Assembly: GCA_013178375.1 (NCBI GenBank)
Contig: JABLXQ010000041.1
Location: 1-64,000, forward strand
Length of the DNA stretch: 64,000 bases
Origin: Gammaproteobacteria bacterium
GTDB taxonomy: Bacteria > Pseudomonadota > Gammaproteobacteria > Pseudomonadales > Ketobacteraceae
Direction: 5' to 3'
Each line of letters starts with the position of its first letter. The first letter of the stretch is position 1. The notes under the pieces are model-generated. The model did not search any database and was not told where the DNA came from. It worked only from the letters and a program-made list of their open reading frames with translations. Position numbers and translations under genes: made by a program. This document shows positions 25,701-34,382 of the stretch, in pieces.

Positions 25701-27946
25701 GGATTGAAGACATCAATAACCACCAGAATGGCGCGGCGGTGCTCAGCCTGTCGTATGGATATGATAGTCGGGGCAATATCGAATCGATAACAGACAAGCT
25801 GGAGACAGTCCAGTCCCAGACCTTGGGATATGATGACCTGTCGCGCCTCACTTCTGCCCAAGGAGGGTACGGCAATTTTGGCTTCTCCTATGATCCTGTC
25901 GGTAACCGGGAAACGGTTAACTGGTACCAAGGCCAGGCCAACTACTCCGAGACATACATTTCGCTCCCGTCGCAAAGTAACCGGTTAGAAGCCTTGCAGC
26001 GTACTGGGACCGGAGCCTTCGACAAAGATTTTATTTATTCGAGTTCCGGCAATCTGACCGGCGATGGCAGCCGCACTTTCCAATATAACGGCATTGACCG
26101 ATTGGTTGGAGTAAATCAGGGGACAGCGCAAATTGCTACTTATGATCACAATGCTTTGGGTCAGCGTACTCGCAAGATTGTGGTGGCAGATGCTGATGCC
26201 AGTCGGTTGTTTCACTATGGCCTGGGTGGTCGCCTGTTGGCAGAAGCCAAGGTCAATGGTGATGCCTTGCGAGACTACATTTATTTGAACGACATGCCGA
26301 TCGCAGTCGTGGAGGATGATGGTGGCACAACACCCGGAGAACAAACGGATATCGTAGTAGCATTGAAAGGCGATACTGGACGCTTTGTTGCTGACGAGGC
26401 CGGTGGCGGTGGCATGGTGGCGTTCATAGCAACAGTGTCCAATACCAGCACTTCCACCGCCGCCGCTGTTACCTGGGCTTTGACCTATCCGGCGGATGTC
26501 CAGTTTGTCTCAATTACGCCATCTGCAGGCATTTGCAATAGCGAAGGCAACAGTTGTGACCTGGGCTCATTGGCGCCAGGTGCATCGGTCACTGTTCGAA
26601 TCGTTACCCGGCAGGCGCAACCGGCCAACAAATCCTACACGGTGACGGTTTCCACCAGTACGGCCGAAACCAGCACGAGCAACAACTCTGCAACTGGAGA
26701 ATTCGGAGGTGGCTGCTTTATTGCAACGGCTGCATTTGGCAGCTACAGCCATCCTTATCTGCATGTGCTGCGGAACTTCCGTGACGATATTTTGATGCAG
26801 GGCGAAGCGGGCAGATCCTTCGTCGAGTTCTACTATCAGAATTCACCTCAGCTGGCCCAGTGGATTGAGAAGAATGAGGCGGCTCGCATCGTTACGCAGG
26901 TGTTGTTGCTACCCCTGATCGCGCTTGCAATGTTTCTGCAGCTGCCATTGTCGGAGCAAGGTGTTGTCCTGTTAGCGTTAGCGGCAAGCGTCGTGGTTGG
27001 GAAGAAAATACTATTGGGGATAGAGCTGCAATTCTGGATTAAGACGGCGGCGCAAAAGGTAGCTAAGGTGTTGATTATCACCATCCAGGCAATAGCAGGC
27101 AAGTCGTCATTCATGAATATGAAAGTATGGGTTGCGGGTGCGTTGCTATGTGGTGTTTTGACTGCCCCGGGAACCGGATGGGCGGACACTATTTATTTTA
27201 TTCATAGTGACAATTTGAACACGCCGAAAGTGATGACAAATCAAAGCCGGAAGGTGGTGTGGAAAGGGCAGTATGAGCCGTTCGGTGGCGTGAAGGAGTC
27301 GGTGAGGGCTGTGGAAAATAATCTTCGCTTTCCAGGGCAGTACTTCGATCAAGAAACGGGGCTGTATTACAACTATTTCCGTAATTATGATTCGCGGACA
27401 GGAAGATATATTCAGTCGGATCCTATTGGATTGAGAGGCGGATTGAACAGTTATAACTACGTTCGAGGGAATCCGGTGTCAGCGGTTGATCCTTTGGGAT
27501 TGGAGGTGAAAGTAGTAGCAACCAATCCGAAAGAGGCAAAAATATTGATGGATGCGTACGCTGAATTGAACAGGACAAAACGAGGTATGGAAATTTGCGG
27601 TAAATTAGAAAGATCTAAAAAAATATACAAAATAAAACCTCTTCCAAAAAATGCGCATTTTTGCCCGGTGGGGGCGGAGTCAGACCCGCTATGTTTTGGT
27701 GATGGCGATACAGTTTTTATTGATCCATACCAAGGGCCAAAGTTGCCAACGACTGATGGGCCTGAGGTGCCGCCACTACCAGTTGTACTTGGTCATGAAC
27801 TTGGTCATGCTATAGGAGATTTGGATGATGGGGTTGGTGCAATGAATAACGTCAATAGAAATGAAAATCCTATTCGTAAAGGGTTGGGAGAGCCTGCTAG
27901 AACTGATTACTACGTGGATGAGGTTGAGTGGGGGGCTTGGAAATGA
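22760..27946 (+). CDS. RHS/YD-repeat polymorphic toxin with M91-like metalloprotease tip
   Basis: A 1728-residue secreted RHS protein. The signal peptide MKIKTALLCLVSMAFSSATHA begins at 22760 (an earlier in-frame ATG at 22667 is less likely). NPINIATGHKLQ is the usual entry to the RHS shell, followed by about 25 YD repeats. At residues about 1190-1470 an insert interrupts the core: a beta domain, the CFI-box (CFIATAAFGSY, Cys1319), membrane segments, and a second signal-like stretch starting at Met1452. The core then resumes (IYFIHSDNLNTPKV) and ends with the RHS boundary GRYIQSDPIGL to NPVSAVDPLGL near 1585. The C-terminal tip, AT-rich and different in codon use, has HELGHAIGD (1679-1687) plus NENPIRKGLGEPARTDY, the pattern of M91/NleD zinc proteases. 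The start of a small gene overlaps its stop. Confidence 0.85.
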   Translation: MKIKTALLCLVSMAFSSATHAVVPVECAEAYKENGAIPGTPGCPFLAAAADTNTGTLHCVATNSEIYIPEYCGNLPEDSCSDAGSKIPSFIGNPINIATGHKLQRVTDYTDYALGDTNYALQLVRYYNSNTSLPGGMFGTAWRSNFDRSVTASGSTATVVRPIGGTQTFIFQSGKWTPNSYIVANLVEQTNAAGVRTGWKYIADDLTVEQYDASGTLLSLTNRHGRVLSLTYQAGKLYRVTDTAGRYLEFVFDTASGVVRSVVDPAGQKHLYDYDAVQAGSTSRPRLASVRYPDKTPADDSDNPFVAYRYGEDAYIDEASTEMLPYFAFHLTGIVDENGDRYASFGYDGAGRATMTVHGTHNEDNTSSPKDNADRMDVVYDVAYGSRSTQWAADSFNSHGKQTHYDFELTGTLRRAAAVTGVESPNCAAANSSSTFDSNGFSDQLTDWNGNITDYNFNASGLEISRTEALGKPEQRAIETDWYTDLRLPEEIREEGHTVAFTYEKGRVKTLVETDTTTHAIPYATNGRTRQWNYTYTYHDTAQTQVASVTVNGPRTDVNDTEVYRYDSRGWLTEATNAMSQSTRILEYNLRGQPVRIQDTNGVVARFDYHPRGWLEKRTVQSAAGDVVTSYFYDDAGLLTSMKAPNGVTLLYGYDTAHRLRSVTNNAGETLRLTLDEFGNTSLREVRDASSAIQQLVRNEFDELGRLWKAIAPEGHASSIYAYDNNNNPTRVVNATGIPKTHAFDGLNRLTGIVDREQGNIQYQYDARNNLTKVTDQNNLETAYTVDGFGFVIQESSPDRGTIVRRYDAAGNLTEERSGRNIVTAYTYDALNRVRTMSVAGFPADGASYEYDETTTNGLLNKGIGKLTRITQNSGDAQSFLYDDRSNLVRVINKVGTTTQTIQYGYNLGSALTSITYPSGRIVTYNLDNLGRPRSITTNENASSTPSLVVSDVTYKPFGPVSHFKYGNDLTQQKTYDEHYRIEDINNHQNGAAVLSLSYGYDSRGNIESITDKLETVQSQTLGYDDLSRLTSAQGGYGNFGFSYDPVGNRETVNWYQGQANYSETYISLPSQSNRLEALQRTGTGAFDKDFIYSSSGNLTGDGSRTFQYNGIDRLVGVNQGTAQIATYDHNALGQRTRKIVVADADASRLFHYGLGGRLLAEAKVNGDALRDYIYLNDMPIAVVEDDGGTTPGEQTDIVVALKGDTGRFVADEAGGGGMVAFIATVSNTSTSTAAAVTWALTYPADVQFVSITPSAGICNSEGNSCDLGSLAPGASVTVRIVTRQAQPANKSYTVTVSTSTAETSTSNNSATGEFGGGCFIATAAFGSYSHPYLHVLRNFRDDILMQGEAGRSFVEFYYQNSPQLAQWIEKNEAARIVTQVLLLPLIALAMFLQLPLSEQGVVLLALAASVVVGKKILLGIELQFWIKTAAQKVAKVLIITIQAIAGKSSFMNMKVWVAGALLCGVLTAPGTGWADTIYFIHSDNLNTPKVMTNQSRKVVWKGQYEPFGGVKESVRAVENNLRFPGQYFDQETGLYYNYFRNYDSRTGRYIQSDPIGLRGGLNSYNYVRGNPVSAVDPLGLEVKVVATNPKEAKILMDAYAELNRTKRGMEICGKLERSKKIYKIKPLPKNAHFCPVGAESDPLCFGDGDTVFIDPYQGPKLPTTDGPEVPPLPVVLGHELGHAIGDLDDGVGAMNNVNRNENPIRKGLGEPARTDYYVDEVEWGAWK
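27113..27187 (+). other. In-frame internal signal peptide inside the RHS gene
   Basis: Starting at ATG 27113, the RHS frame reads MNMKVWVAGALLCGVLTAPG then TGWADTIYFIH. This is a basic-hydrophobic-cleavage layout with a good signal-peptidase site after GWA, directly joined to the resumed RHS core. Either it is a fossil of the 5' end of a separate RHS gene, or it allows independent translation of a 277-residue secreted toxin fragment. Confidence 0.6.
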
Positions 27947-28389
27947 ATGGTTTTATGAGAGCGAAATTTATCATTTTTTTCTGCTTTTTGATTTGTTCGT
28001 CTCATGGTAGGTCGGATGAGTCGATAGGTCCTATCAAGGGGCCGCTAACTGTCATTTATTATTCTGGGTTTGATATTTTGCGACCCATGCCAATTGGCGA
28101 GACAAGCATAGAAAAAAATAGCTGTCGTGTTTTTGTTGAATGTTTTGAAATCGAAGACTATCTGCAAAAAGCAACGGGTCAATCGGTTGAATATAACGCT
28201 AAAGATATTTCACTGAAGATTGTGTCTGGGAAAGATGCCTATTATGTGGATCGAAATCGAGTTGTTCGAGTTGATGGAGCGGATTCGGATGGATTGTTAA
28301 GATTTGATAAGGATAAGTTCATATTGAATTATGGGGAATTGGTAAAAATTTCTTGTGAGGCTAGCCTAAATAAACCGCTGGAGAGGTGA
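27943..28389 (+). CDS. Candidate immunity protein to the RHS toxin
   Basis: A 148-residue protein without recognisable relatives. Its ATG overlaps the RHS stop as ATGA, the classical position of an immunity gene. A hydrophobic N-terminal stretch (AKFIIFFCFLICSSHG) looks like a signal peptide, so it may guard the periplasm. Two cysteines (SCRVFVECFEIEDYL) could form a disulfide. The DNA is markedly AT-rich, like the toxin tip and unlike the flanks, as expected for a swapped toxin-immunity cassette. The assignment rests on position only. Confidence 0.6.
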   Translation: MNGFMRAKFIIFFCFLICSSHGRSDESIGPIKGPLTVIYYSGFDILRPMPIGETSIEKNSCRVFVECFEIEDYLQKATGQSVEYNAKDISLKIVSGKDAYYVDRNRVVRVDGADSDGLLRFDKDKFILNYGELVKISCEASLNKPLER

Positions 28390-28403
28390 GCCTCTCCAGC
28401 GGT
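28374..28403. terminator. Bidirectional 13-bp terminator hairpin
   Basis: ACCGCTGGAGAGG pairs perfectly with CCTCTCCAGCGGT around TGAG, and the loop contains the stop of the immunity gene. Leftward, a TTTATTT tract follows, so it ends the convergent esterase gene. Confidence 0.75.
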
Positions 28404-28422
28404 TAAAGTACGGATCGTAACT

Positions 28423-29949
28423 TCACTGCGGCGGAATATTGGCTGCCTCAGCCGCCCCGATAACCAGCACCGCATCCTCTGCTAACAGCGCACCGGAATT
28501 CACTGCTTCATGTGAAGACGCAGTAACCGCCGCCACGTAGTCTTCATGTGTGGGGTAAAGTGAATACAACGTGGCGTCGTCCAGCATTTGGGTCGAACCG
28601 AACAGGAAACACAGACCATCACCTTGCCGTGCAGCGCTATTCAATCCCGACAATTTCGCAATCGGTACATCCATGTAAGGGGTGCGGACTCCGCCCAGCG
28701 CATTGCCATGCTCGTCGGTTTCAAATCCGTCACCTGCCTCGTTGATTTGCAGCAGCGGAAATGATGGCGGCGCAATACCCTCCACGATCCAGGTGTTCAA
28801 AGCGCGAAGCGCCGCTTTGGCAACGAAATGGTGCTGTGGTGCGCTGTTGATGTATTCACGGCAGGTATTGAATACGGGAATAGGGCTCTTCTTGAGCCGT
28901 ATGGTCGCGGAGTTCACATTGTTGCCGCCGTCGCTCAGGCCAAAACTGCTGACATACCGGTCGGCGTGCGCGCTGCCTGCCACTTCCCACAGGCGGAAAT
29001 GGGTGCTGTCATCCTGGCGACTGGACGCCGCTCCCAGTGTGATCTGGTCCGTTTCCGCCTGCATGTTGATAACGGGAATTCCCAGATCTTCACGAATCTT
29101 CACTGACGCCGGTGGAAAGATGTTGGCCTGCGGTGCCTGTGACAGGGGCGCCGATCCGCCGCCACCCAGTTCATCAATGCCACTGCCCAACCGGCTGTGA
29201 ATGAAATAGCCATCAAACACATTGGTGGATTTGCCGAATGAATTGGCAAACGTAATCAGGCGATGGGCCGATTGTGATTCTCCGGTGGCAATGACGTAAC
29301 GGGGTGTCAACGTACCAAGCGGGTTGAGATCCTGGGGATAACGAACGAATTCCGCCGCCTGCCGGAAAATATCGTAGGAAAAACTGTCGCCAGGATGTGA
29401 CAGGCTGTTGTAGCGCAGACGATTCACACATTTCACTGACAGACACAGTGGAATCACTTTGGGCAACGGCGTCGGCCCGCCTTCTATGCCGACATACTGT
29501 GCCGAAACGGCGACATAAGCGTAACCCTTGCGCATCAGTTCCGTGTGCATGGTGATCCATTCGGTCGGCGTGTCCAGACCGGCTGACACGTTCATCCACT
29601 CGACGACAACGGTGCCATTGAATTTGGCAGGATCAGTGGGCTTGAACACAATCATGCGGGATTTGTAATCGGCGGTTTCTCCGCTGGGCGCTACTTCCCA
29701 TTGTCCGTCACTCTCCAGTGGTGCCGTATTGACATAGGCATTGGCGGTGCCGCGGAAGAAAAATTCCTTGCGTTCGTAACCCTTGTTCTTCAGTGAAAAG
29801 GTGGTAGGCGCGGTCCAGATGATGCCGATTTGAGGTGCCGGCTCGATCAAGGCATCGGAGGTTTTGCAGCCTGACAGCAGAAGGGCGCAACCCAGTCCTG
29901 CAAGTAAATGGCTGACACGGAAATTGCGCGGGCGGGAAGGGTGTGACAT
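28423..29949 (-). CDS. Abhydrolase-10-type lipoprotein esterase, copy 1
   Basis: A 508-residue lipoprotein: basic start, hydrophobic helix and lipobox LLLSGC (Cys28). The body belongs to the alpha/beta hydrolase domain family (PF20091 type) and has the family motif ATGESQSAHRLITFAN with a probable nucleophile at Ser225. The second half repeats blocks common to copy 2 (FDGYFIHSR, HFRLWEVAGSAHAD, LNTWIVEGIAPP). Lipidation suggests an envelope esterase acting on imported or secreted esters. ATG 29949 has GGAG 6 nt upstream. The gene directly follows its paralogue, from which it differs mainly by the lipoprotein signal. Confidence 0.75.
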   Translation of the reverse strand: MSHPSRPRNFRVSHLLAGLGCALLLSGCKTSDALIEPAPQIGIIWTAPTTFSLKNKGYERKEFFFRGTANAYVNTAPLESDGQWEVAPSGETADYKSRMIVFKPTDPAKFNGTVVVEWMNVSAGLDTPTEWITMHTELMRKGYAYVAVSAQYVGIEGGPTPLPKVIPLCLSVKCVNRLRYNSLSHPGDSFSYDIFRQAAEFVRYPQDLNPLGTLTPRYVIATGESQSAHRLITFANSFGKSTNVFDGYFIHSRLGSGIDELGGGGSAPLSQAPQANIFPPASVKIREDLGIPVINMQAETDQITLGAASSRQDDSTHFRLWEVAGSAHADRYVSSFGLSDGGNNVNSATIRLKKSPIPVFNTCREYINSAPQHHFVAKAALRALNTWIVEGIAPPSFPLLQINEAGDGFETDEHGNALGGVRTPYMDVPIAKLSGLNSAARQGDGLCFLFGSTQMLDDATLYSLYPTHEDYVAAVTASSHEAVNSGALLAEDAVLVIGAAEAANIPPQ

Positions 29950-30116
29950 ATCCATCTCCTGAACAGCGGGCAATCGGCCGACGCCAAATCTGTCCATGAG
30001 CTGGTTGGTGTTTGGCAGATTACCAGGTTGCTGTATTTATTGTTGTAGTAACGTTTTTGTTATTAGGCTTGCTGCCTTGCATCAACCTTAGAAAAGTAGG
30101 AGCGGATAGACAAACT

Positions 30117-30162
30117 GAAAGAATATTGATGTTTGGCTATTTGTATTGAACTTCGAACATGG
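30117..30162. promoter_or_regulatory. Conserved upstream element, copy A
   Basis: About 45 bp ending TATTTGTATTGAACTTCGAAC is nearly identical to 31696-31739. Each copy lies upstream of one of the two paralogous esterase genes on the minus strand. An AraC regulator gene is adjacent, so this may be its operator or a shared promoter. Confidence 0.65.
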
Positions 30163-30196
30163 GGGCGGAACAGAATCCCACCGCAACGGGCACACC

Positions 30197-31633
30197 TCAT
30201 TGCGGCGGAATATTGGCTTCCCTCGCGGCAGCGATGACCAATGCTGCATCCTCGGCCAGCAGCGTGCCGGCATTCACTGCATTGCAGGTCGCCGCCGTGA
30301 CCTCTGTAACATAGTCGTTGTGGGTCGGATAAAGGAATCGCAGCGTGGCGGCATCCAGCATGTCGGTCGATCCAAACAGGAAACACAGACATTGGTTGTC
30401 GCGCGGTGTGCTGTTCAGTCCCGACATCCGCGCGATTGGCGCATCCATGTAAGGGCTGCGGACACCACCCAGGGCATTGCCATGCTTGTCGGTTGCAAGG
30501 CCATCGCCGGTTGCATTTATTTCCAGACGCGGCTGCGACGATGGTGCGATGCCATCCACAATCCAGTTGTTCAATGCACGAATGGCGGCTTTGGCAACGA
30601 AATGGTGCTGCGGCGCAGTGCTGATGTTGTCGCGGCATTTTTTCAGCAGGGGATTGGATCTGGTTGTTGTCGTCACGGCCGCTGCCGTCACATCGTTGCC
30701 GGCATCGCGCAGACCGATATTGCTGACATACAAGTCGGCGTGTGCGCTGCCGGCTACTTCCCACAATCGGAAATGGGTGGAATCCTCCTGCCGGCTGGCG
30801 AGGGCATGGAGCGGGAACAGATCCGTTTCGGTCTGCAAATTGAAAACGGGGCGCCCCAGATCCTCCCGTATCCTGACCACGTCTGGCGCCATGACCTGGC
30901 AATGAGACAGTTCTGATAGCGGCGCCGCGGCACCACCGCTCAGCTCGGGCACAGCGCCCACCCGGCTGTGAATGAAATAGCCGTCGAACAGATCCGTGGA
31001 TTTTCCAAAGGCATTGATGAACGTAATCAGCCGATGCGCGGACTGCGATTGCCCGGTGGCGATAACATGGCGTGGTTTGAGGGTATTCAATGGATTGATT
31101 TCTTCGGGGCGGCGCACCAATTCTGCTGCCTGCCGAAAAATGTCGTAGGAAAAGCTGTCACCCGGATGTGACAGGCTGCGATAGCGCAGTGGATTGATAC
31201 GCTTCGCTGCCAGACTCAGTGGAATTACTCGGGGAAAGGGAATTGGCCCGCCTTCCACGCCAGCATATTGGGCCGACACGGCGACATGGGCATAACCTTG
31301 CCGCATCAGTTCCGTGTGCAACATGATCCATTCGGATGGCGTATCCAGGCCGCTGGAAACATTCATCCATTCGACGATGACGGTGCCGTTGAAACGGGCC
31401 GGGTCGATAGGCCGATAGACCAGCAGGCGGGATGCATAGCGTGCTTGGTCTCCGCTCGGTGCCACCGACCACTCGCCGCTACTGCTCAGTGGCGCTGTAT
31501 CGATATAAGCATTGGCGGTGCCGCCGAAGAAGAATTCCCGGCGCTCATAGCCTTGCTGTTTGAGCGGAATCTTCATGGGGGGCAAGCAGGTGGGGCCGAT
31601 TTTTGGGGCGGGCTTTATCCAGATGTCTGACAT
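30197..31633 (-). CDS. Abhydrolase-10-type esterase, copy 2 (no lipoprotein signal)
   Basis: A 478-residue paralogue of the neighbouring lipoprotein. It aligns from YERREFFFGGTANAYIDTAPL onward, with ATGQSQSAHRL at the nucleophile position. It starts directly with MSDIWIKPAPKIG and lacks any signal peptide or lipobox, so it should stay in the cytoplasm unless the start is mis-set; GGAG 8 nt before ATG 31633 supports this start. A tandem duplication with split localisation is the simplest reading. It is regulated by the same upstream element as copy 1 and follows an AraC regulator. Confidence 0.8.
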   Translation of the reverse strand: MSDIWIKPAPKIGPTCLPPMKIPLKQQGYERREFFFGGTANAYIDTAPLSSSGEWSVAPSGDQARYASRLLVYRPIDPARFNGTVIVEWMNVSSGLDTPSEWIMLHTELMRQGYAHVAVSAQYAGVEGGPIPFPRVIPLSLAAKRINPLRYRSLSHPGDSFSYDIFRQAAELVRRPEEINPLNTLKPRHVIATGQSQSAHRLITFINAFGKSTDLFDGYFIHSRVGAVPELSGGAAAPLSELSHCQVMAPDVVRIREDLGRPVFNLQTETDLFPLHALASRQEDSTHFRLWEVAGSAHADLYVSNIGLRDAGNDVTAAAVTTTTRSNPLLKKCRDNISTAPQHHFVAKAAIRALNNWIVDGIAPSSQPRLEINATGDGLATDKHGNALGGVRSPYMDAPIARMSGLNSTPRDNQCLCFLFGSTDMLDAATLRFLYPTHNDYVTEVTAATCNAVNAGTLLAEDAALVIAAAREANIPPQ

Positions 31634-31695
31634 GGTTCAGCTCCACAACGGAAGGACGCAACAGGGTAAAAAACCGGGACGGCGAAAACAAATAC

Positions 31696-31739
31696 AAAGA
31701 GTATTGATATCGCGCTATTTGTATTGAACTTCGAACAGG
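31696..31739. promoter_or_regulatory. Conserved upstream element, copy B
   Basis: Shares the 21-nt block ending TATTGAACTTCGAAC and the flanking AAAGAGTATTGATAT with copy A at 30117-30162. It lies 63-106 bp before the start of esterase copy 2. Confidence 0.65.
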
Positions 31740-31795
31740 ATGGCGGGTGCGGCAAGAGCGCTGCAGGTACGGCACGTCCTTGTGCAGAAGGGGCT

Positions 31796-32770
31796 TCAAT
31801 TTGGCTTGCGGAATTGTCCCGGCGTGGTGCCAGTGGTTGCCCGAAACGACGAGGAAAAATTGGCAGCCGTGCTGTAGCCCAGGCGGTAGGCGATTTCTTT
31901 CAATGGCAGATCGGTTTCCAGCAGGAGTACTTTGGCTCGCGATATCTGGACGGCCTTTAAATAGTGTGAGATGGAAATACCAGTCTGGTCGCGGAACAGT
32001 TTGGCAAAGTAGCGTTCGCTAAAGCCGCATGCCGATGCCAGCTCCGCAACGCTGGGTGATTTTCCCGACAGACCTGCCAGGTACTGCTCGATGATCTGCA
32101 GTTCCCGGGCGGTCAACTGACCAATCGTTGGAGGACGATCATCCTGTGCCTTTAGCCAGTGCGCACATTCGGTCAGGATGGCATGGCCGAACGATTCAGC
32201 CACTGCCTGACTGATAGCGCCTGGATAAAGCGCTTCCTGCATTAACCGCAAAAGAATGGAAGAGATCAGGGAGCTGCGCAGATCCAGCGCGTTGTGCAAC
32301 TGGGCATGGGAAAGTTGATCCAGGGGACCCAGGATGCTTTCGGCGTAGGTGGTGTTGAAGGAACAGGTGACGGTGCTCAGCCGGCCCGGCTCGATCTGGG
32401 CATGGATTTCCTGCCCCGGCAGCATGAACAGCAGGTTGCCCACAGCGTTGGAACGAATCGACTGTTCCTGTGCATAGCCATATCGAATGGCCGAGGTGGA
32501 CGATACCAGAGCGGAAAAGCCAACCCTGTTAGGCGTAAACCGAAGGGATGCTGGCGCCACCCAATCCAAATCGCTGACTTCCACGTGCGTGGTATCGGTA
32601 TGCAGGCTGGCCAGGGCATTGCGCAATTTGCTGGGGGGATGTGGTTGAGTGACCGATTGCGCCGGTTCCCAATAGATGGTTTCGGTGGCCTGGGTCGAGC
32701 CCTGCTCCCAATGCACCTGAAAAGCGGGTACCGGCAGATCAGCCGTGCTGGATTTATTGTTGTTATTCAT
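31796..32770 (-). CDS. AraC-family transcriptional activator
   Basis: A 324-residue AraC/XylS regulator. The N-terminal 200 residues are the variable sensor domain with a small barrel-like AraC_binding_2 region (LRFTPNRVGFSALVSS). The C-terminal double HTH is clear: VAELASACGFSERYFAKLFRDQTGISISHYL and LKEIAYRLGYSTAANFSSSFRATTGTTPGQFR. GGAAAG precedes ATG 32770. Located directly upstream of the tandem esterases, it should activate them through the duplicated upstream element; the inducer may be an ester or fatty acid. Confidence 0.85.
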   Translation of the reverse strand: MNNNNKSSTADLPVPAFQVHWEQGSTQATETIYWEPAQSVTQPHPPSKLRNALASLHTDTTHVEVSDLDWVAPASLRFTPNRVGFSALVSSTSAIRYGYAQEQSIRSNAVGNLLFMLPGQEIHAQIEPGRLSTVTCSFNTTYAESILGPLDQLSHAQLHNALDLRSSLISSILLRLMQEALYPGAISQAVAESFGHAILTECAHWLKAQDDRPPTIGQLTARELQIIEQYLAGLSGKSPSVAELASACGFSERYFAKLFRDQTGISISHYLKAVQISRAKVLLLETDLPLKEIAYRLGYSTAANFSSSFRATTGTTPGQFRKPN

Positions 32771-32887
32771 GGTCTTTCCGGCCTGAAGCAAACGGACAGG
32801 GCCGCTCATTTCATTGATGGAGTACAGACCACGGAGTCTACCATCAGGCCAAAGCCTTTTACCACCTGATGGGTATTGACTGTGAAA

Positions 32888-34381
32888 TCAGTAAATTCCG
32901 AACGGAATACCACTGACATACCAGAGTGCGAACAACGCGCCCCACGCCAGCAGAAGTGCCAGCGAGTATGGCAGCATCAGTGCGAGCATGGTGCCCACAC
33001 CCAGATCCGGTTTATAGCGTTGCATGAACGCTACCACCACACCGAAATACGGCATCAGCGGACTGATGATATTCGTGCTGCTGTCGCCGATGCGATAGGC
33101 CGCCTGCACTGCTTCTGGCGCGATACCCGCCAGCAGAAACATGGGAATGAACACGGGTGCCAGCAGTGACCACATGGCGGATGCACTGCCGATCAGCAGG
33201 TTGATGCTGGCCGCCATCAGAATGAAGGCCAGCAACAGAACCACCGGCGGCACTGCCAGCGACTGCAGCCCGTTCGCGCCCTTGACCGCCAGAATCAGGC
33301 CCATGTTCGACCAGCCAAAATAATTCACGAACTGCGCGGCGAAAAACATCAGCACCAGGTAACTGGCCATGGTGGCCAGGGTGTCTTCCATATCCTTGAT
33401 GATCTGGTCGCGGTTCTGATAACGGCCGGTGCAGAGCCCGAAACCGATACCACACAGCATTGCCGTCAGCGAGATCAGGGTGACGATGCCGCCGATAAAA
33501 GGTGACTTGATGATGGAGCCGGTGGCGGGATCGCGCAGCAGGCCCTGTGCTGGAATCAGCCCGATCAGCAGCAACGTGACGATCACCAGCAGAATGGCCA
33601 GCGCTGCTTTCAGGCCGCGCCGTTCGCTGGTGGACAGGACTGCCGCAGTGGCGGGCCCGTTATTTTTCCAGACGGGCAGGGACGGCAGGGTGAATCGTTC
33701 CGTGATCCAGGTGCCCACCGCCGTGATCAGGAATGTCGATGCGATGATGAACCAGTAATTGGCCAGCACACTGACATTGCGATTCTTGTCCACCAGATGC
33801 ACGGCTTCGGTGGTAATGCCTGCCAGCACCACATCCAGCGGGCTCACCAGCAGATTGGCGGCATACCCGCCGGACACACCGGCAAAGGCCGCCGCCATCC
33901 CCGCCAGCGGATGTCTTCCCGCCGACGCAAACAGCAGGCCCGCCAGCGGAATCAGCACCACGTATCCAGCATCGGCCGCCAGGCTGCTCATCACGCCGGC
34001 GAACACCACAATGATCGTCAGCCCGATGCCCGCGTGCTGGCCTACCAGTCGCTGCAGTACGGCGCCCAGCAAACCGGATTTTTCCGCCACGCCCAGGCCG
34101 AGCATCGCCACCAGCACTGTGCCCACCGGCGCGAACTGGGTGAAATTGGTAACGGTGTTTTGCAGAATGCGGTGCAGGCCATCCCGGCTGAGAAGATTGA
34201 CGGCGGCGATGGCCTCGTGGGTCACAGGATGCGTCGCAGAGAATCCTGCCAGGCTCAGCAGCCAGGACAGCACCAGCACGATCAGGCACAACCAGATAAA
34301 CAGCAGGGTGGGGTGGGGCAGGCGGTTGCCGAGGGTTTCGATTCGTTGCAGCCAGCGCGGCTGCGGCAACTCGCCCGTCAT
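32888..34381 (-). CDS. AbgT-family p-aminobenzoyl-glutamate transporter
   Basis: A 497-residue AbgT-family membrane protein with around 11-13 helices, for example LPHPTLLFIWLCLIVLVLSWLLSLAGF and PLAGLLFASAGRHPLAGM. The family imports p-aminobenzoyl-glutamate or exports sulfonamides; NPA-like substrate-binding residues such as GYAANLLVSPLDVVLAGIT are present. The stop of the upstream cyclase gene is 1 nt away, so the two share a transcript with the cyclase first. Confidence 0.85.
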   Translation of the reverse strand: MTGELPQPRWLQRIETLGNRLPHPTLLFIWLCLIVLVLSWLLSLAGFSATHPVTHEAIAAVNLLSRDGLHRILQNTVTNFTQFAPVGTVLVAMLGLGVAEKSGLLGAVLQRLVGQHAGIGLTIIVVFAGVMSSLAADAGYVVLIPLAGLLFASAGRHPLAGMAAAFAGVSGGYAANLLVSPLDVVLAGITTEAVHLVDKNRNVSVLANYWFIIASTFLITAVGTWITERFTLPSLPVWKNNGPATAAVLSTSERRGLKAALAILLVIVTLLLIGLIPAQGLLRDPATGSIIKSPFIGGIVTLISLTAMLCGIGFGLCTGRYQNRDQIIKDMEDTLATMASYLVLMFFAAQFVNYFGWSNMGLILAVKGANGLQSLAVPPVVLLLAFILMAASINLLIGSASAMWSLLAPVFIPMFLLAGIAPEAVQAAYRIGDSSTNIISPLMPYFGVVVAFMQRYKPDLGVGTMLALMLPYSLALLLAWGALFALWYVSGIPFGIY

Positions 34382-34382
34382 G

